Assembly (NCBI GenBank): GCA_963682055.1
Contig: OY821750.1
Coordinates: forward strand, 4,838,501 to 4,902,500
Direction: 5' to 3'
Length of the DNA stretch: 64,000 bases
From: Primula veris
Taxonomy: Eukaryota > Streptophyta > Magnoliopsida > Ericales > Primulaceae
Shown one piece after another: positions 35,681-44,739 of this stretch. Made by a program: the position numbers and the translations under genes. A model generated the notes under the pieces. It was not told the DNA's origin and did no database searches. It saw nothing but the letters and a program-made list of their open reading frames with translations. The first letter of the stretch is position 1, and the number at the start of each line of letters is the position of its first letter.

Positions 35681-36043
35681 CTACTTTTTCGAACTATCCC
35701 CCATAGCAACATCCCTCTTCGCCAAAAGTTCCTCCAGACGCTCCTTCTCCCTAATTAAACGAGAAATCGCCATCTCAGCCTGTTTCAAGCCGTAAGACTG
35801 AGACTCGCATTTTTGCTCGGCCTTGAAACGAGCAGTGCCCTCATCATCCCAATATTGTTTAAACCTCCTCGCTTCAGTCCGAGCACACATGAGATCATGT
35901 TTCAGCCATGACATCTCAATTTCTTTTAGTTGAAGAGGAGTCAAATCCTCCTCCCCAAAGCCAGGGGGACGAGGTAGCAAAAAGGTAGGCTCCTCTTCCA
36001 TAAGGGCTTTCTTTTTGGAGGCAGACCTAGTGATGGGAGCCAT
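35681..36043 (-). CDS. Antisense small coiled-coil protein A1 of the gypsy element
   Basis: 120 residues from ATG 36043 (MAPITRSASKKKALMEEEP). An alternative ATG lies five codons upstream, at 36058. The basic, serine-containing N-terminus is followed by a proline-rich bend (LLPRPPGFGEEDL) and a charged helical segment with heptad-like spacing to the end (ISRLIREKERLEELLAKRD). No known domain was recognised. A TATA-like CTATAAATG on the minus strand lies about 82 bp upstream (36124-36132), and an AATAAA lies about 70 bp beyond the stop. It is the first of five similar ORFs on this strand. The product may be a coiled-coil accessory protein, but the role is unknown. Confidence 0.55.
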   Translation of the reverse strand: MAPITRSASKKKALMEEEPTFLLPRPPGFGEEDLTPLQLKEIEMSWLKHDLMCARTEARRFKQYWDDEGTARFKAEQKCESQSYGLKQAEMAISRLIREKERLEELLAKRDVAMGDSSKK

Positions 36044-36274
36044 CTCACGCAAAAGCAAGTTAGAAGCAAATTATAAAACAAGAGAGAGGTAGAAATTGGT
36101 AATGAGATACAGGCAATAGGGAGCATTTATAGAGAATCAAAAGGCACAAAATACGAAGCTTTACAATGGTTCACAAGACAGGCACGAGATACGAAAAGAT
36201 ACAACTGATTCGTCAAATACAGAAGATAAAACACAAGTGGCAAAAGGGGAAATACATAAGAAAACCAGCCCAAT

Positions 36275-36754
36275 CTAAGGATCAATGGGTGGAAAAACCG
36301 AACTGCCAGACCGAGAGAAAGCAATACGAGCAGAACAATTCAACCGAGCTTGGTAGGAATCGTTCATGGCGACCAAATCGTCATTCTCCGAGGAGAGCCT
36401 GTTGTTTTCCGTAGTAAGAACCCTGACGCGCTCCACGAGCCGAGCATTCTTTACCATTATGCTAGCTAGGCCTTGAGGAGAGTTGTCAAACTCATCTTGC
36501 GAATGGTCCCAAATTTCCTCGGCATCATACCAGGAGTTGGCCAGATGGTTTCTCTGTAGCAACAAGTGATCGAGCTGGCGACTCAGTGCCGAGATCTCGG
36601 TCCACTTCACCGTCTCTTCGGGATAAGAGCCGAACAAGCTCAAGGCCAAAACGCCATACTCTTTCTCAAGCCTTGCCATCCGACGGCGGACCCGAGATAC
36701 CTCAGTGTCCAAGCCCTTCATCTGAGCATGATATCTCACCACAGGTCCAGACAT
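36275..36754 (-). CDS. Antisense coiled-coil protein A2 of the gypsy element
   Basis: 159 residues from ATG 36754 (MSGPVVRYHAQMKGLDTEV). Two helical, heptad-rich segments are separated by a less regular middle. The second contains ENNRLSSENDDLVAMNDSYQ, a leucine/asparagine pattern typical of parallel coiled coils. It shares the MSGP start and the general layout with A3 at 37860-38153. A TATA-like CTATAAGT lies about 97 bp upstream (36851-36858). No poly(A) signal was spotted close to the stop. The family was not recognised. Confidence 0.55.
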   Translation of the reverse strand: MSGPVVRYHAQMKGLDTEVSRVRRRMARLEKEYGVLALSLFGSYPEETVKWTEISALSRQLDHLLLQRNHLANSWYDAEEIWDHSQDEFDNSPQGLASIMVKNARLVERVRVLTTENNRLSSENDDLVAMNDSYQARLNCSARIAFSRSGSSVFPPIDP

Positions 36755-36889
36755 CCTGGGAAATTGTTTAGTACGGAAGAAAATAAAGGGCTGAGGAAGA
36801 GAGAAGCAAAAACAAAAAAGAGATGATAAACTACCAAAGAAAAGAGAAGTACTTATAGAACGAAGAGTATGATATTTTATGACCTTACT

Positions 36890-37300
36890 TGGGAAATTGC
36901 ATATTTCCTGACATGCTGGGGGGCATGTACATTTCCTGACCTACTAGGGAGCATGCACATATGTTTGACAGTGATGGGGACATCTACTGACATCTGAGAC
37001 TACAGTGCAGAAGAAATAAAGACGAGATATTCAAAGATCTAGATTCCAGACAAACAACAAACCACAGGTACAATATAAAAAGAAATGCAAAAAGAAAAGG
37101 GCAAAAATACTTTTCATTAATGAAGATGGAATACATCATTGTTCATTACATCAATAGACAATATTACATCGAGGTCTGTTACATCAAGGTCTATTACATC
37201 CGAGATAAAAACCTATTACATCCGAAAAGAAAACCTATTACATCCGAGATAAAACCTATTACATCCGAAAAGATCTATTACATCCGAGAAGAGCTAGTAC
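36890..37300. repeat. Short tandem repeats between antisense ORFs
   Basis: Two related words, TTTCCTGACATGCTGGGGGGC and TTTCCTGACCTACTAGGGAGC, stand in tandem near 36905-36955. From 37140 to 37290 the word CTATTACATCCGAGA or a close variant recurs at least six times with a period of 18-30 bp. No gene is visible. Confidence 0.7.
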
Positions 37301-37345
37301 AGAAGATCAGGCAAAGGATCAACTATATCAGCTGACCAAGTGAGC

Positions 37346-37870
37346 AGGAGACGCCAAAAAGAAAAAGTAAGAAGAAAGAGAAAGGAAAGCAAGAAGAGGA
37401 AAAGAAGAAGAGTGCAAGAAAAGAAGAAGTGATAAGAAAGAAGAGTCAAAAAGAAAAATGACCAACCCTAAATGTAACACAAAACCCTTTGGATCACAGG
37501 GCTGATTGTTACATCGTAGTGGTGCAAAAAAGAAAAAAAAAAGGAAAAAGAAAAAGAGTGATGGGAGAGAAGATGAAGAAAAAAAGAAAGAGGAGGCACA
37601 GAAGAAAAACAGATGAGAAGAAGATAAAGAGACGAAGGAGACAGACAACTAAAAAGGAAGTCAATGAAACAAAAAAAGAAAGGGAAAAAGAAAAGAATAA
37701 AAAGTACGAGAAAACAGAGTATAAAAAAAAAACACAAGAGAGGAAGAGGAAGAAATGATGGAAACGGAGAAATAAAAAAAAAAAAAGAGAAGAAAAAGGA
37801 AGAGATGGGAAAAGATGGGGAAAGAGCAGAGAAAAAGAAAAAAAAAAGAAGGGGGAAGATTAGGGGGAAG
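37346..37870. repeat. About 520-bp purine-rich tract
   Basis: The plus strand is overwhelmingly A and G, with AAGAAG, GGAAAGAAG and GAGGAAGAGG words. It is broken only by a short ordinary stretch at 37455-37530. Such strand asymmetry can form triplex DNA. Open frames here are only Lys/Arg-rich or Phe/Ser-rich artefacts. In the sense of antisense ORF A3 it lies immediately downstream as a polypyrimidine tail. Confidence 0.8.
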
Positions 37871-38153
37871 TCGATCGGTATCGATGAGAGGGCCCGGCAG
37901 AGACATCCCTGTCCCTTAGTGTCGGGTTCCCCCTTAGCATCTCATTCTCTTCGACTAAAGCCTGACGAGCACGTCGGCAATAAGCCAGTTCGGATCTTAG
38001 CCAAGTTAATTCCCGAACCATCTCGGTATGGTGATAACGCATCACCTTCAATTCCTCCTCGGCATCCCTCAACAGCCTTTGTACATGGTTATAGGAGGCT
38101 TCAAAGGCCTCCACTTGCAAAGCTAATGCTGATTGGGTGAAAGGACCAGACAT
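37860..38153 (-). CDS. Antisense small coiled-coil protein A3 of the gypsy element
   Basis: 97 residues from ATG 38153 (MSGPFTQSALALQVEAFEA). The frame is open further upstream, but this ATG gives the same MSGP start as A2. The body is almost entirely helical with acidic and basic heptads (LRDAEEELKVMRYHHTEMVR, ARQALVEENEMLRG), then a short Arg/Ser-rich tail. A CTATAAATA word on the minus strand lies about 86 bp upstream (38239-38247). The stop borders the purine-rich tract. No enzyme motif is present. Confidence 0.5.
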   Translation of the reverse strand: MSGPFTQSALALQVEAFEASYNHVQRLLRDAEEELKVMRYHHTEMVRELTWLRSELAYCRRARQALVEENEMLRGNPTLRDRDVSAGPSHRYRSTSP

Positions 38154-38327
38154 CTTAGGGAAATTATAAGATGAGGGTCTATATATGGGGGAAAATAATA
38201 TGATGAGAAGTGTGGATGTAACCATGCTGTAAGCAGGTATTTATAGATCAATTAGATGAGGGCTGGGATTGAGAGTCGCAACCATTCGCCAATGGGTATT
38301 CAGAAGCGATGGCACTCAAATGAGGTG

Positions 38328-38615
38328 ACTGTTCAAGAAAAACGTTTGGATTCCCAAAAGACTCTAATGAGCGTGAGAAATTAAAAGCCACACCTGTTCA
38401 AGAAACGTTTGGATTTTTACCAATATTTAAAGGGGGTAAGTAATAATGGCAGCAAAACACGCGTCATTTTTGGGAAGGGCAGCGGTTCGAATAAATATCC
38501 CAGATCTTTTGCACAAAGCTCAAGTAATAATGGCATTGAAACACACGTCATTTCTGGGGAAAGGCATTAGGTTCAAATAAATATCCCAGATCTTTTGCGC
38601 AAGGCTCAAGAAATC
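38328..38615. repeat. 85-bp and shorter tandem duplications
   Basis: Two copies of an 85-bp unit start near 38439 and 38524. They share GTAATAATGGCA, CGTCATTT and AATATCCCAGATCTTTTG. Just before them, TGTTCAAGAAA-ACGTTTGGAT occurs twice (38330 and 38396). These lie between antisense ORFs A3 and A4. Confidence 0.8.
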
Positions 38616-38873
38616 TCTGGTGAATAGGATTTTCTATGCACAAGGCTCAAGAAATCCTATTAGTCCCTAGATATAAAGAGTAAGAAGGTCCAATGGATAA
38701 GATCAAACGCAAGGCCCAAGAAAAGCATTAATGAGGCCACAAGCGTGCGCAGTCAAAATAAATTGCATTGGGAAAGTAATTCAGATATAAACAAGAAAAA
38801 GAAATCTTTATTGATTGGTTGATACTTCGTTACAGAAGAAGCACAAAGAGGAAATACAATGAAAACAATAAAA

Positions 38874-39212
38874 TCATTTCATAGAAGGGCCCGCTTCGTC
38901 ATTCGGCTTCCTTTTCGACCGAGCATACACTTCCTTAAGGGCCAATTTGTAAGCCCTCTTGGAAGCAAGTTGCCTATCTCTGGAGGCCTCGAGCTCTTTG
39001 ATCTGGGCACGAGCACGAATACTGTCGAGCAAAGACCTCTGGTGCTCTTTCTCTAGGGCATCCAATCGCTCGTCTAGTTCGGCGGCCAGACGAGCTTCCA
39101 CCGACAGCCGGGCAACCCTCTTCTCGAGATAACGCACCTTCTGAACTTCCTCTTCCAGACGGGCAACGTATTCAGGAAGGTTGTCACCATATTTTTCAAG
39201 AGGAGAAGCCAT
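38874..39212 (-). CDS. Antisense small coiled-coil protein A4 of the gypsy element
   Basis: 112 residues from ATG 39212 (MASPLEKYGDNLPEYVARL). It is a single long charged helix region with repeated LEEE/LEK/ELDERL heptads. A C-terminal block KRAYKLALKEVYARSKRKP closely matches KRAYKLAFKELHARSKPSS in A5, so the two are paralogues. A TATA box TTATAAAAGG on the minus strand (39261-39270) is about 50 bp upstream, and AATAAA is about 62 bp beyond the stop (plus TTTATT 38807-38812). The unit therefore looks like a self-contained mini-gene. The product is of unknown function. Confidence 0.6.
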   Translation of the reverse strand: MASPLEKYGDNLPEYVARLEEEVQKVRYLEKRVARLSVEARLAAELDERLDALEKEHQRSLLDSIRARAQIKELEASRDRQLASKRAYKLALKEVYARSKRKPNDEAGPSMK

Positions 39213-39515
39213 TTGTTCGTTAATAAAGAATGAACTGCATAAAAAATACTGGGACAGCCCCCTTTTATAAGAAGAAACAAGGAGTAGATCAAAGGTCATC
39301 TCGAATAAATACAACCTCTTGAACTTCCCAAGAGCATTTAAGGCAAATTAACCACAGTTCCAAATCCAATTAAAGTCATCCAAAAAGACATCAAGAAGAT
39401 AAACAGACAAGAACAAGGAAAGGGAAATATTTTATTAATTTCAAAAACTTCGATTACAACTGAGGAGAAGACTCCCCATTCAAGAGAAATTACGACAGAA
39501 ATTACAAAAGACTAA

Positions 39516-39836
39516 TTATTTCGAGGAAGAGCCTTCTTCATCGTCATCCGAACTCGGTTTAGACCGAGCATGCAACTCCTTGAAGGCAAGCTTATAGGCC
39601 CTTTTTGCTGCCTTCTGCTGGGCCAGATTAGCCTCGAGCTTCTTTATATGCTCGTAGGCCCAATCCCGATCGGCCATCGTCACATGATGATCAGAATCCA
39701 TGTTAGACAACCTTTTCTTGTAGTCTGAAACCTTGGCCACGAGTTTCTTATTCGCGGTACGAGATTTCTTGATTTCCGTTTCTAAATATGAAATATAATT
39801 AAAGGAGCTCTCATCAGTAGAACCTGAAGAAGCCAT
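39516..39836 (-). CDS. Antisense small coiled-coil protein A5 of the gypsy element
   Basis: 106 residues from ATG 39836 (MASSGSTDESSFNYISYLE). A polar N-terminus is followed by a coiled-coil region, the block KRAYKLAFKELHARSK shared with A4, and an acidic serine tail DDDEEGSSSK. A TATA box CCTATAAAGG on the minus strand (39891-39900) lies about 55 bp upstream. An AATAAA (plus TTTATT 39431-39436) lies about 80 bp downstream of the stop. It is the outermost antisense ORF, transcribed away from the 3' LTR. No domain was recognised. Confidence 0.6.
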   Translation of the reverse strand: MASSGSTDESSFNYISYLETEIKKSRTANKKLVAKVSDYKKRLSNMDSDHHVTMADRDWAYEHIKKLEANLAQQKAAKRAYKLAFKELHARSKPSSDDDEEGSSSK

Positions 39837-40079
39837 TATGTCACGAGCAAATTAGTAAGTAAAATGCCAAAGTATGGGGGGGAGCACACCCCTTTATAGG
39901 ATTTTTCCTCGAAGAAAGATATTAGATAAGAAACATTAAAAGTGCCCCCTGGGAACCATCATAAGTCTATTGCGTTTCTCGATGAAGCATTGGGAAGGAC
40001 AAGACCGAAGTAACGTTATCGACCAACCAAACATGACTCCCCCGACATGGAAACCACGCCGAGGAAGTCAGGGAGCACT

Positions 40080-40648
40080 TGATAGAACATAAAAATTAGA
40101 CCCGAATGTTTTATTCGGGTAATGATCAACTCACTTTATAAATGGGTATCCAACGCTTAAATGGGTCATCTCATACTTTTTATAGGAATTGAGGTGTTAC
40201 TACCAAAAGCCCAAGCCCAATCAAATGGGGACCCATGTCTGAAAAATCCCTGGGATGAAGACATTTGTCAATATCCTAGAAGGCGCAGTTGCCTATAAAT
40301 AGCCAACTACCCCTCCTAGAAAAAGGACCAGAAAATCTATCCAAAAAATATAGAGAGAAGTTAAGAAAAGAGAGAAACTAACCAAAGCATATCACTTCGA
40401 GAAATAAACCGAGAAAAGACAGCCGAGCACCGAATAAAAGAGAAGAAAGATCAAGACGAGAGATTAAATAGTTATATCGAGCATAATTGTAAAGCCGAAA
40501 TACTAATCCGAGCAAATGTAATAGTCCGAACAAGGACAATAATCCGAGCAATAATAAAGATCAGGAAGTATCATTTATTCACGGTTGATTTATCATTATA
40601 TCATTGTTGAAAAGCCTAACGCGACCGAACAAAGTTATGGCTTTATCA
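40080..40648 (+). repeat. 3' LTR of the gypsy element
   Basis: 569 bp, a near-identical partner of 24847-25414. The preceding purine-rich GAGGAAGTCAGGGAGCAC is the likely polypurine tract. Confidence 0.95.
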
Positions 40649-41668
40649 ATAATTGAAAAAAATAAAATATAAACATACAATTCAGTCATAACTATCTTCA
40701 AAATTGTAGTTGTGCACTATAAATACACGATTCATAGTCACATCTATCTCAAAGTTTTTTTTAGAAGAGTTCAATGAGAGTTCAAATCCTCGTATGTTTG
40801 AAATTATAAATGTTGACTTTATTAATATATTATTACGTGTCTGACTTTGCAAACATCCATGCATAATTTTATTGCTCCTCCAAAATTAGTTCGGTCTAAG
40901 GTAACAATTTAACAAATACATAATCTACTTTAAAGGTCCTGTATAAAGTGCGTTGTTGAATTAATTATGCCAATTTTTTGATAAGCATAATTATGACAGT
41001 GATATATGGAGTTGTAGTTAATTGTAAGCAAAATAAATTACAGGATTAGTATTATTTATCCTAAATTTAAACGAGTCTACCAATAAGTCGATTGGTAGCA
41101 AGCCGGCACCAGCACCAATAAATAAACTAGATGAGGGCAGTCGAGGGTCACGATCCCTCCTATTTCAAAAAAAATTGACGAAAAAGTAAAAATTTCTATA
41201 TATTATCAATTATGATCAAAATTAGCATTCGACTCCTCCCATATTACAAAAAAAAAAAATGGTATGAAAAAAATATCATATAGAATTCGGCCTATCCCGT
41301 ATTACGTTCCTGATTCTGTCATTTGCTACTTTTCTTTGATAAAATAAGATCACCGTATTAAAATAAATTCAAGTTCTTATACAATATATATATATATAAT
41401 CAGGTTATTATGTCTCGTGCATAATTCACTCCCTTCGCACAATTCGAATACCAAAAACACAAAACTAAAGGTTTTTTTATTATTTTTATTTTGTTATAAT
41501 TAAGTTGTGGGTGACTGACACGTTTCCAATGTTTATTCTACGCGTATTACCAATATTCCTTCTAGTAAAGGTGAAAAAAAAACTGATCAAAACAAATCAA
41601 TTCGTTGGGTTTCGGATCGGTTTCTATTCGATCTTTTTTCTTCGAAAAACTCATTATTAGAGTAGATT
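40649..41668. other. Intergenic DNA, no gene seen
   Basis: AT-rich sequence between the gypsy and hAT elements. A short (TA)n run lies near 41385-41397. No gene or complete repeat is supported. Confidence 0.5.
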
Positions 41669-41786
41669 CAGTGACAGCAGAATTTTAACTTTGAGGACAC
41701 AATTTCAATAAAATTTATCACATAATTAAAACTAATAGAAAGGACAAAAGATAATAAAACGAATTTATCACGAATTCAAAGTTAAA

Positions 41787-42005
41787 TTACAATTGCCCTC
41801 GACGGTTACCCAATTTTTGAAAACACTCCATAATTACATCATTTTGCAAAGTACAAGAGATTTCTTTTTCGATATAAACAACTAAACTATTATTCAACCA
41901 ATAATCACCCATTCGATTGCGAAGCCGAGTCTTTACTATCTTCATCTCAGAAAACGCTCTTTCTATGGTTGTAGTGGCGACCGGTAATATAAGAGTCAAA
42001 CTCAA
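41787..42005 (-). pseudogene. hAT transposase C-terminal dimerisation domain fragment
   Basis: The fragment reads LILPVATTTIERAFSEMKIV, KTRLRNRMGDYWLNNSLVVY and IEKEI, ending NRRGQL. This is the conserved hAT dimerisation region (LPVATATVERAFSxMxxIKxxLRxxMxxxxLxxL). Hydrophobic sequence upstream (YKFLSLT) continues the homology briefly before a stop. The catalytic DDE part is absent, so no transposase activity is expected. Confidence 0.85.
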
Positions 42006-42789
42006 AAACTTATAAATGAGGGATATGTCAAGTCTCTCCTACTCTTAACCATCATTCTCGTTACGTCCCCCAATCCTTTTATGTCAACAAAGTCAACAAT
42101 TTATTCTCATTTCAGTTTTTAGAAGACTTGACCGCTGATGAACTTTCGACCGTCTCTTTAACACGAGGTCCGACACCATCCTTTGAAGAGGATCCGTCCA
42201 CAATTGGCTTTTTGACTAGGTATATCATCATGTTTATCTTAAAAAGAAAACAATAGAATTTCTCATATAACTATTCAATCAACAAAACTAATTAGTTTGA
42301 AATCCTAATTCTTAAAGATAGGTATAAATCACCCAATAAATAATTTATGAAAACAGAGTCTAAATTTATGAAAATAGTAAGTAAATAATAATAAAATATC
42401 ACAATTCAGAACAAACAAAAACTTTTATGAAGAACTATATTCAAATTTAGTGGTGGAAGTTCGGATTTTATTATTTTATATATTGTAGTAGCCTAATTTA
42501 AGTGATGAGTAAAAGCCCTAATTTAATTTAGACAAGTGAAAGAAAAACCCCAAAACGAAAGTATAATTAAAATCTCAACTAGCAATTAAATTCAAAATCA
42601 CTAATTATATACTCCTAATATATTAATTCAAGCAATATAACAACCTATTTTGGTCGAATTAATCACATATTTAAGAAATCAACATAGAAAAGTCCCAAAT
42701 TAAAGAGAGAAATATAATAAATAAACTCTAATTAGTTAGTAGTAACTTACAAGGATCAATAAAGATGAATGAGCTCCTTAGTCCTCAGA

Positions 42790-43095
42790 CATATGGCTGA
42801 CTTCGGTCCGGTTCGGTTCGAGTTTTGGCAAAACCGAAATCGAGCAGATTTTTCGGATTTCGGTCTTTTTATTTTTTTAGGCTGAACCAAACCGGTTTGT
42901 TTCGGTCCGGTTTTGGTATTTCGGTTTTTTTCGGTCTTTTTATGTTTTTTTGGGATTTTTCGGGCTTTTTCCGGTTTTTTGGTTTTTCGGTCCGGTTTTA
43001 TTGTAAACCGAAACCGACCCAAAAAAGTTTCGTTTTTTCGGTTCGCTTCTATTATCCCTTGGGTTCGGTTTTTTCGGATTTTCGTCCGGGCTTAC
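42790..43095. mobile_element. CGGTTCGGT-rich miniature element nested in the hAT transposon
   Basis: It shares long blocks with 24461-24724, including AACCAAACCGGTTTGTTTCGG and CGGTCCGGTTTTATTGTAAA. It is built from inverted TTCGG and CCGAA words. Terminal repeats are weak here and no target duplication was found, so the borders are approximate. Confidence 0.65.
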
Positions 43096-44088
43096 TAGAT
43101 ACGAAATGGAGAGTAGAGGTGAAGAAATATATCTAAGTTATTTATTTATAAGTATTAATTATATCCAGACTTTTTTTAGGACTACTGTTGCAACTTTTAT
43201 AATGGATCCAAAATATCAAACCACTAAGATGGACTTGTCTAACTCAACCTAATTAATACTAGTATCTTGTTAATTAAAGAAAATTAAAATAATGAAGACG
43301 ATTATTCCCATAATATTTAATTTTTAACCAAATTCTTTCATTATTCATTCAATTTTCTTTGTTTAATAACATCTCAACCAACTCAATCTTTAAAAAATAT
43401 TTGTTACTATTTTTTTTTTCCTGACATTACTAACTGAGTAATAATAGATACGCAACTTACACACAACTTGCACACAACTCACATACTTCATGTGCAAATA
43501 AAATACATATTTATCCCTCAAAATATACATAAAATACAATCTATAATTTGATAAACCCAAATATAAATATACAACATAATAAAAACCCAACATACTAAAA
43601 ATTCAAATAAAAATATAGTAGAACCCTAGTTGAGCCTACCGTAAATTTAAATATTAATTAAAAATAATAAAAAAAAATGTTAAATTTAAAAAATCAACCT
43701 ACTAAAAACACAAATGAAAATATATTAGAACCTTAGATGAGCCTATCATAAATTTAAATATTAATTAAAAATAAGAAGAAATGTTAAATCTAGTATTACT
43801 AATATATATACATGTATATTAAGAGTTTACGTTGATTAGTGACTGTACATGATATGTGTGCATGCCACTTAAACGGATAAATTTTTTGACTAAAAAAATA
43901 TGTGAGGAAAAACATTTTATATTTTTATATACAAGAAAAGATAAGCATAAACTAATGTATAATAATAGTAAAATATTTATAATAATGAGCTAAATACCCG
44001 AGAGGTATAATAGTAATTTCACTGGCAAAAAATTTGTGGGGGCATTTGCCATCCCATGTCTTATGGTGAATCTATCCCTGATTAGATT

Positions 44089-44563
44089 GGATCCTTGCCC
44101 GACCTTTTCGATTTTTCTCCGATCGGATTCTGAATGGATAAAATTCACCCGTTTTCTTTATTCATTGTTTATTAATAATTTAAAATGTTTACATATCCTT
44201 TCGTTAGTTTTTATAATTGTATTTTGTATTTGAAAAAATTAAGATGATAACAAGTTGTTTCAAACAAAATAATGAGAAAAAAATTATCAAGTAACATTAT
44301 AGAACTTGGATTTACAATCTGTTTGAGTGTTGACACATAAATTACAATTATATATATATACAAATGACATGAAATTTACCTTTATTTCTATACTTGAAGT
44401 TACATTCATTATAAAAATAGAAGTACACATGATACATATAGAGAATTCTTTAAAAAAAGCCAATTTCGGTTACGATAAACTTAATGTTTGTTTTTTTTAT
44501 CATGCTCTACCTAACCGCACACAATATTCATTAACTACATACTTTTGTCTAAATAGCCGAAAT
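44089..44563. other. Intergenic DNA, no gene seen
   Basis: AT-rich sequence between the hAT element and the next miniature element. Nothing recognisable. Confidence 0.5.
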
Positions 44564-44736
44564 CACCACAAAATATTGTCAAGATAGCAAGAGAAACTCA
44601 TGATAAAGTGAGCGTCGTTGCTAAATTAAGTAGCAGTTTATAAACAAAATTTATTGTTGTTCCGTTACGACTCTGTTAATAAACCCATTTTAAAAAAAAA
44701 GACATGCTGACGGTATCCTAATAATTTTTTGCAGTG
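44564..44736. mobile_element. CACTA-like miniature element (173 bp)
   Basis: It begins CACCACAAAATATT and ends AATTTTTTGCAGTG, a slightly eroded CACTACAAAA-type terminal repeat. AAT occurs on both sides (44561-44563 and 44737-44739) as a 3-bp target duplication. Interior words GTTGCTAAATT and CAGTTTA resemble those in other miniature elements of the window. Confidence 0.65.
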
Positions 44737-44739
44737 AAT

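Larger units (their letters stand above)
24847..40648 (+). mobile_element. 15.8-kb Ty3/gypsy element (Tat-like) with antisense gene block
   Basis: The two LTRs (24847-25414 and 40080-40648) begin TGATAGAACAT and end CTTTATCA. By eye they differ at five substitutions and one indel, roughly 1%, so the element is young. A tRNA-Asp-type primer site follows the left LTR. The plus strand carries gag, protease, reverse transcriptase and the beginning of RNase H. The rest of RNase H and all of integrase are missing. From 29396 to 39836 there are genes on the minus strand, a position known for extra antisense ORFs in Tat-lineage elements. The five bases outside the LTRs differ (ACCCC and ATAAT), so there is no target duplication. 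A gag-only element is nested at 30207-35007. Confidence 0.9.
41669..44080 (-). mobile_element. Internally deleted hAT transposon, 2.4 kb
   Basis: The left end CAGTGACAGCAGAATTTTAAC and the right end (reverse complement) CAGGGATAGATTCACC fit the CAGTGGCGGAGCCA-type ends of a common plant hAT family. The flanks AGTAGATT (41661-41668) and ATTAGATT (44081-44088) agree at 7 of 8 bases, as expected for an aged 8-bp target duplication. A C-terminal hAT transposase fragment lies inside on the minus strand, and a possible N-terminal scrap is at 42118-42230. The bulk of the transposase is deleted. A CGGTTCGG-rich miniature element is nested at about 42790-43095. Confidence 0.75.

Noticed and set aside
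37489..38140. Lys/Arg-rich plus-strand frames and Phe/Ser-rich minus-strand frames
   Set aside because: They are composition artefacts of the purine-rich tract.
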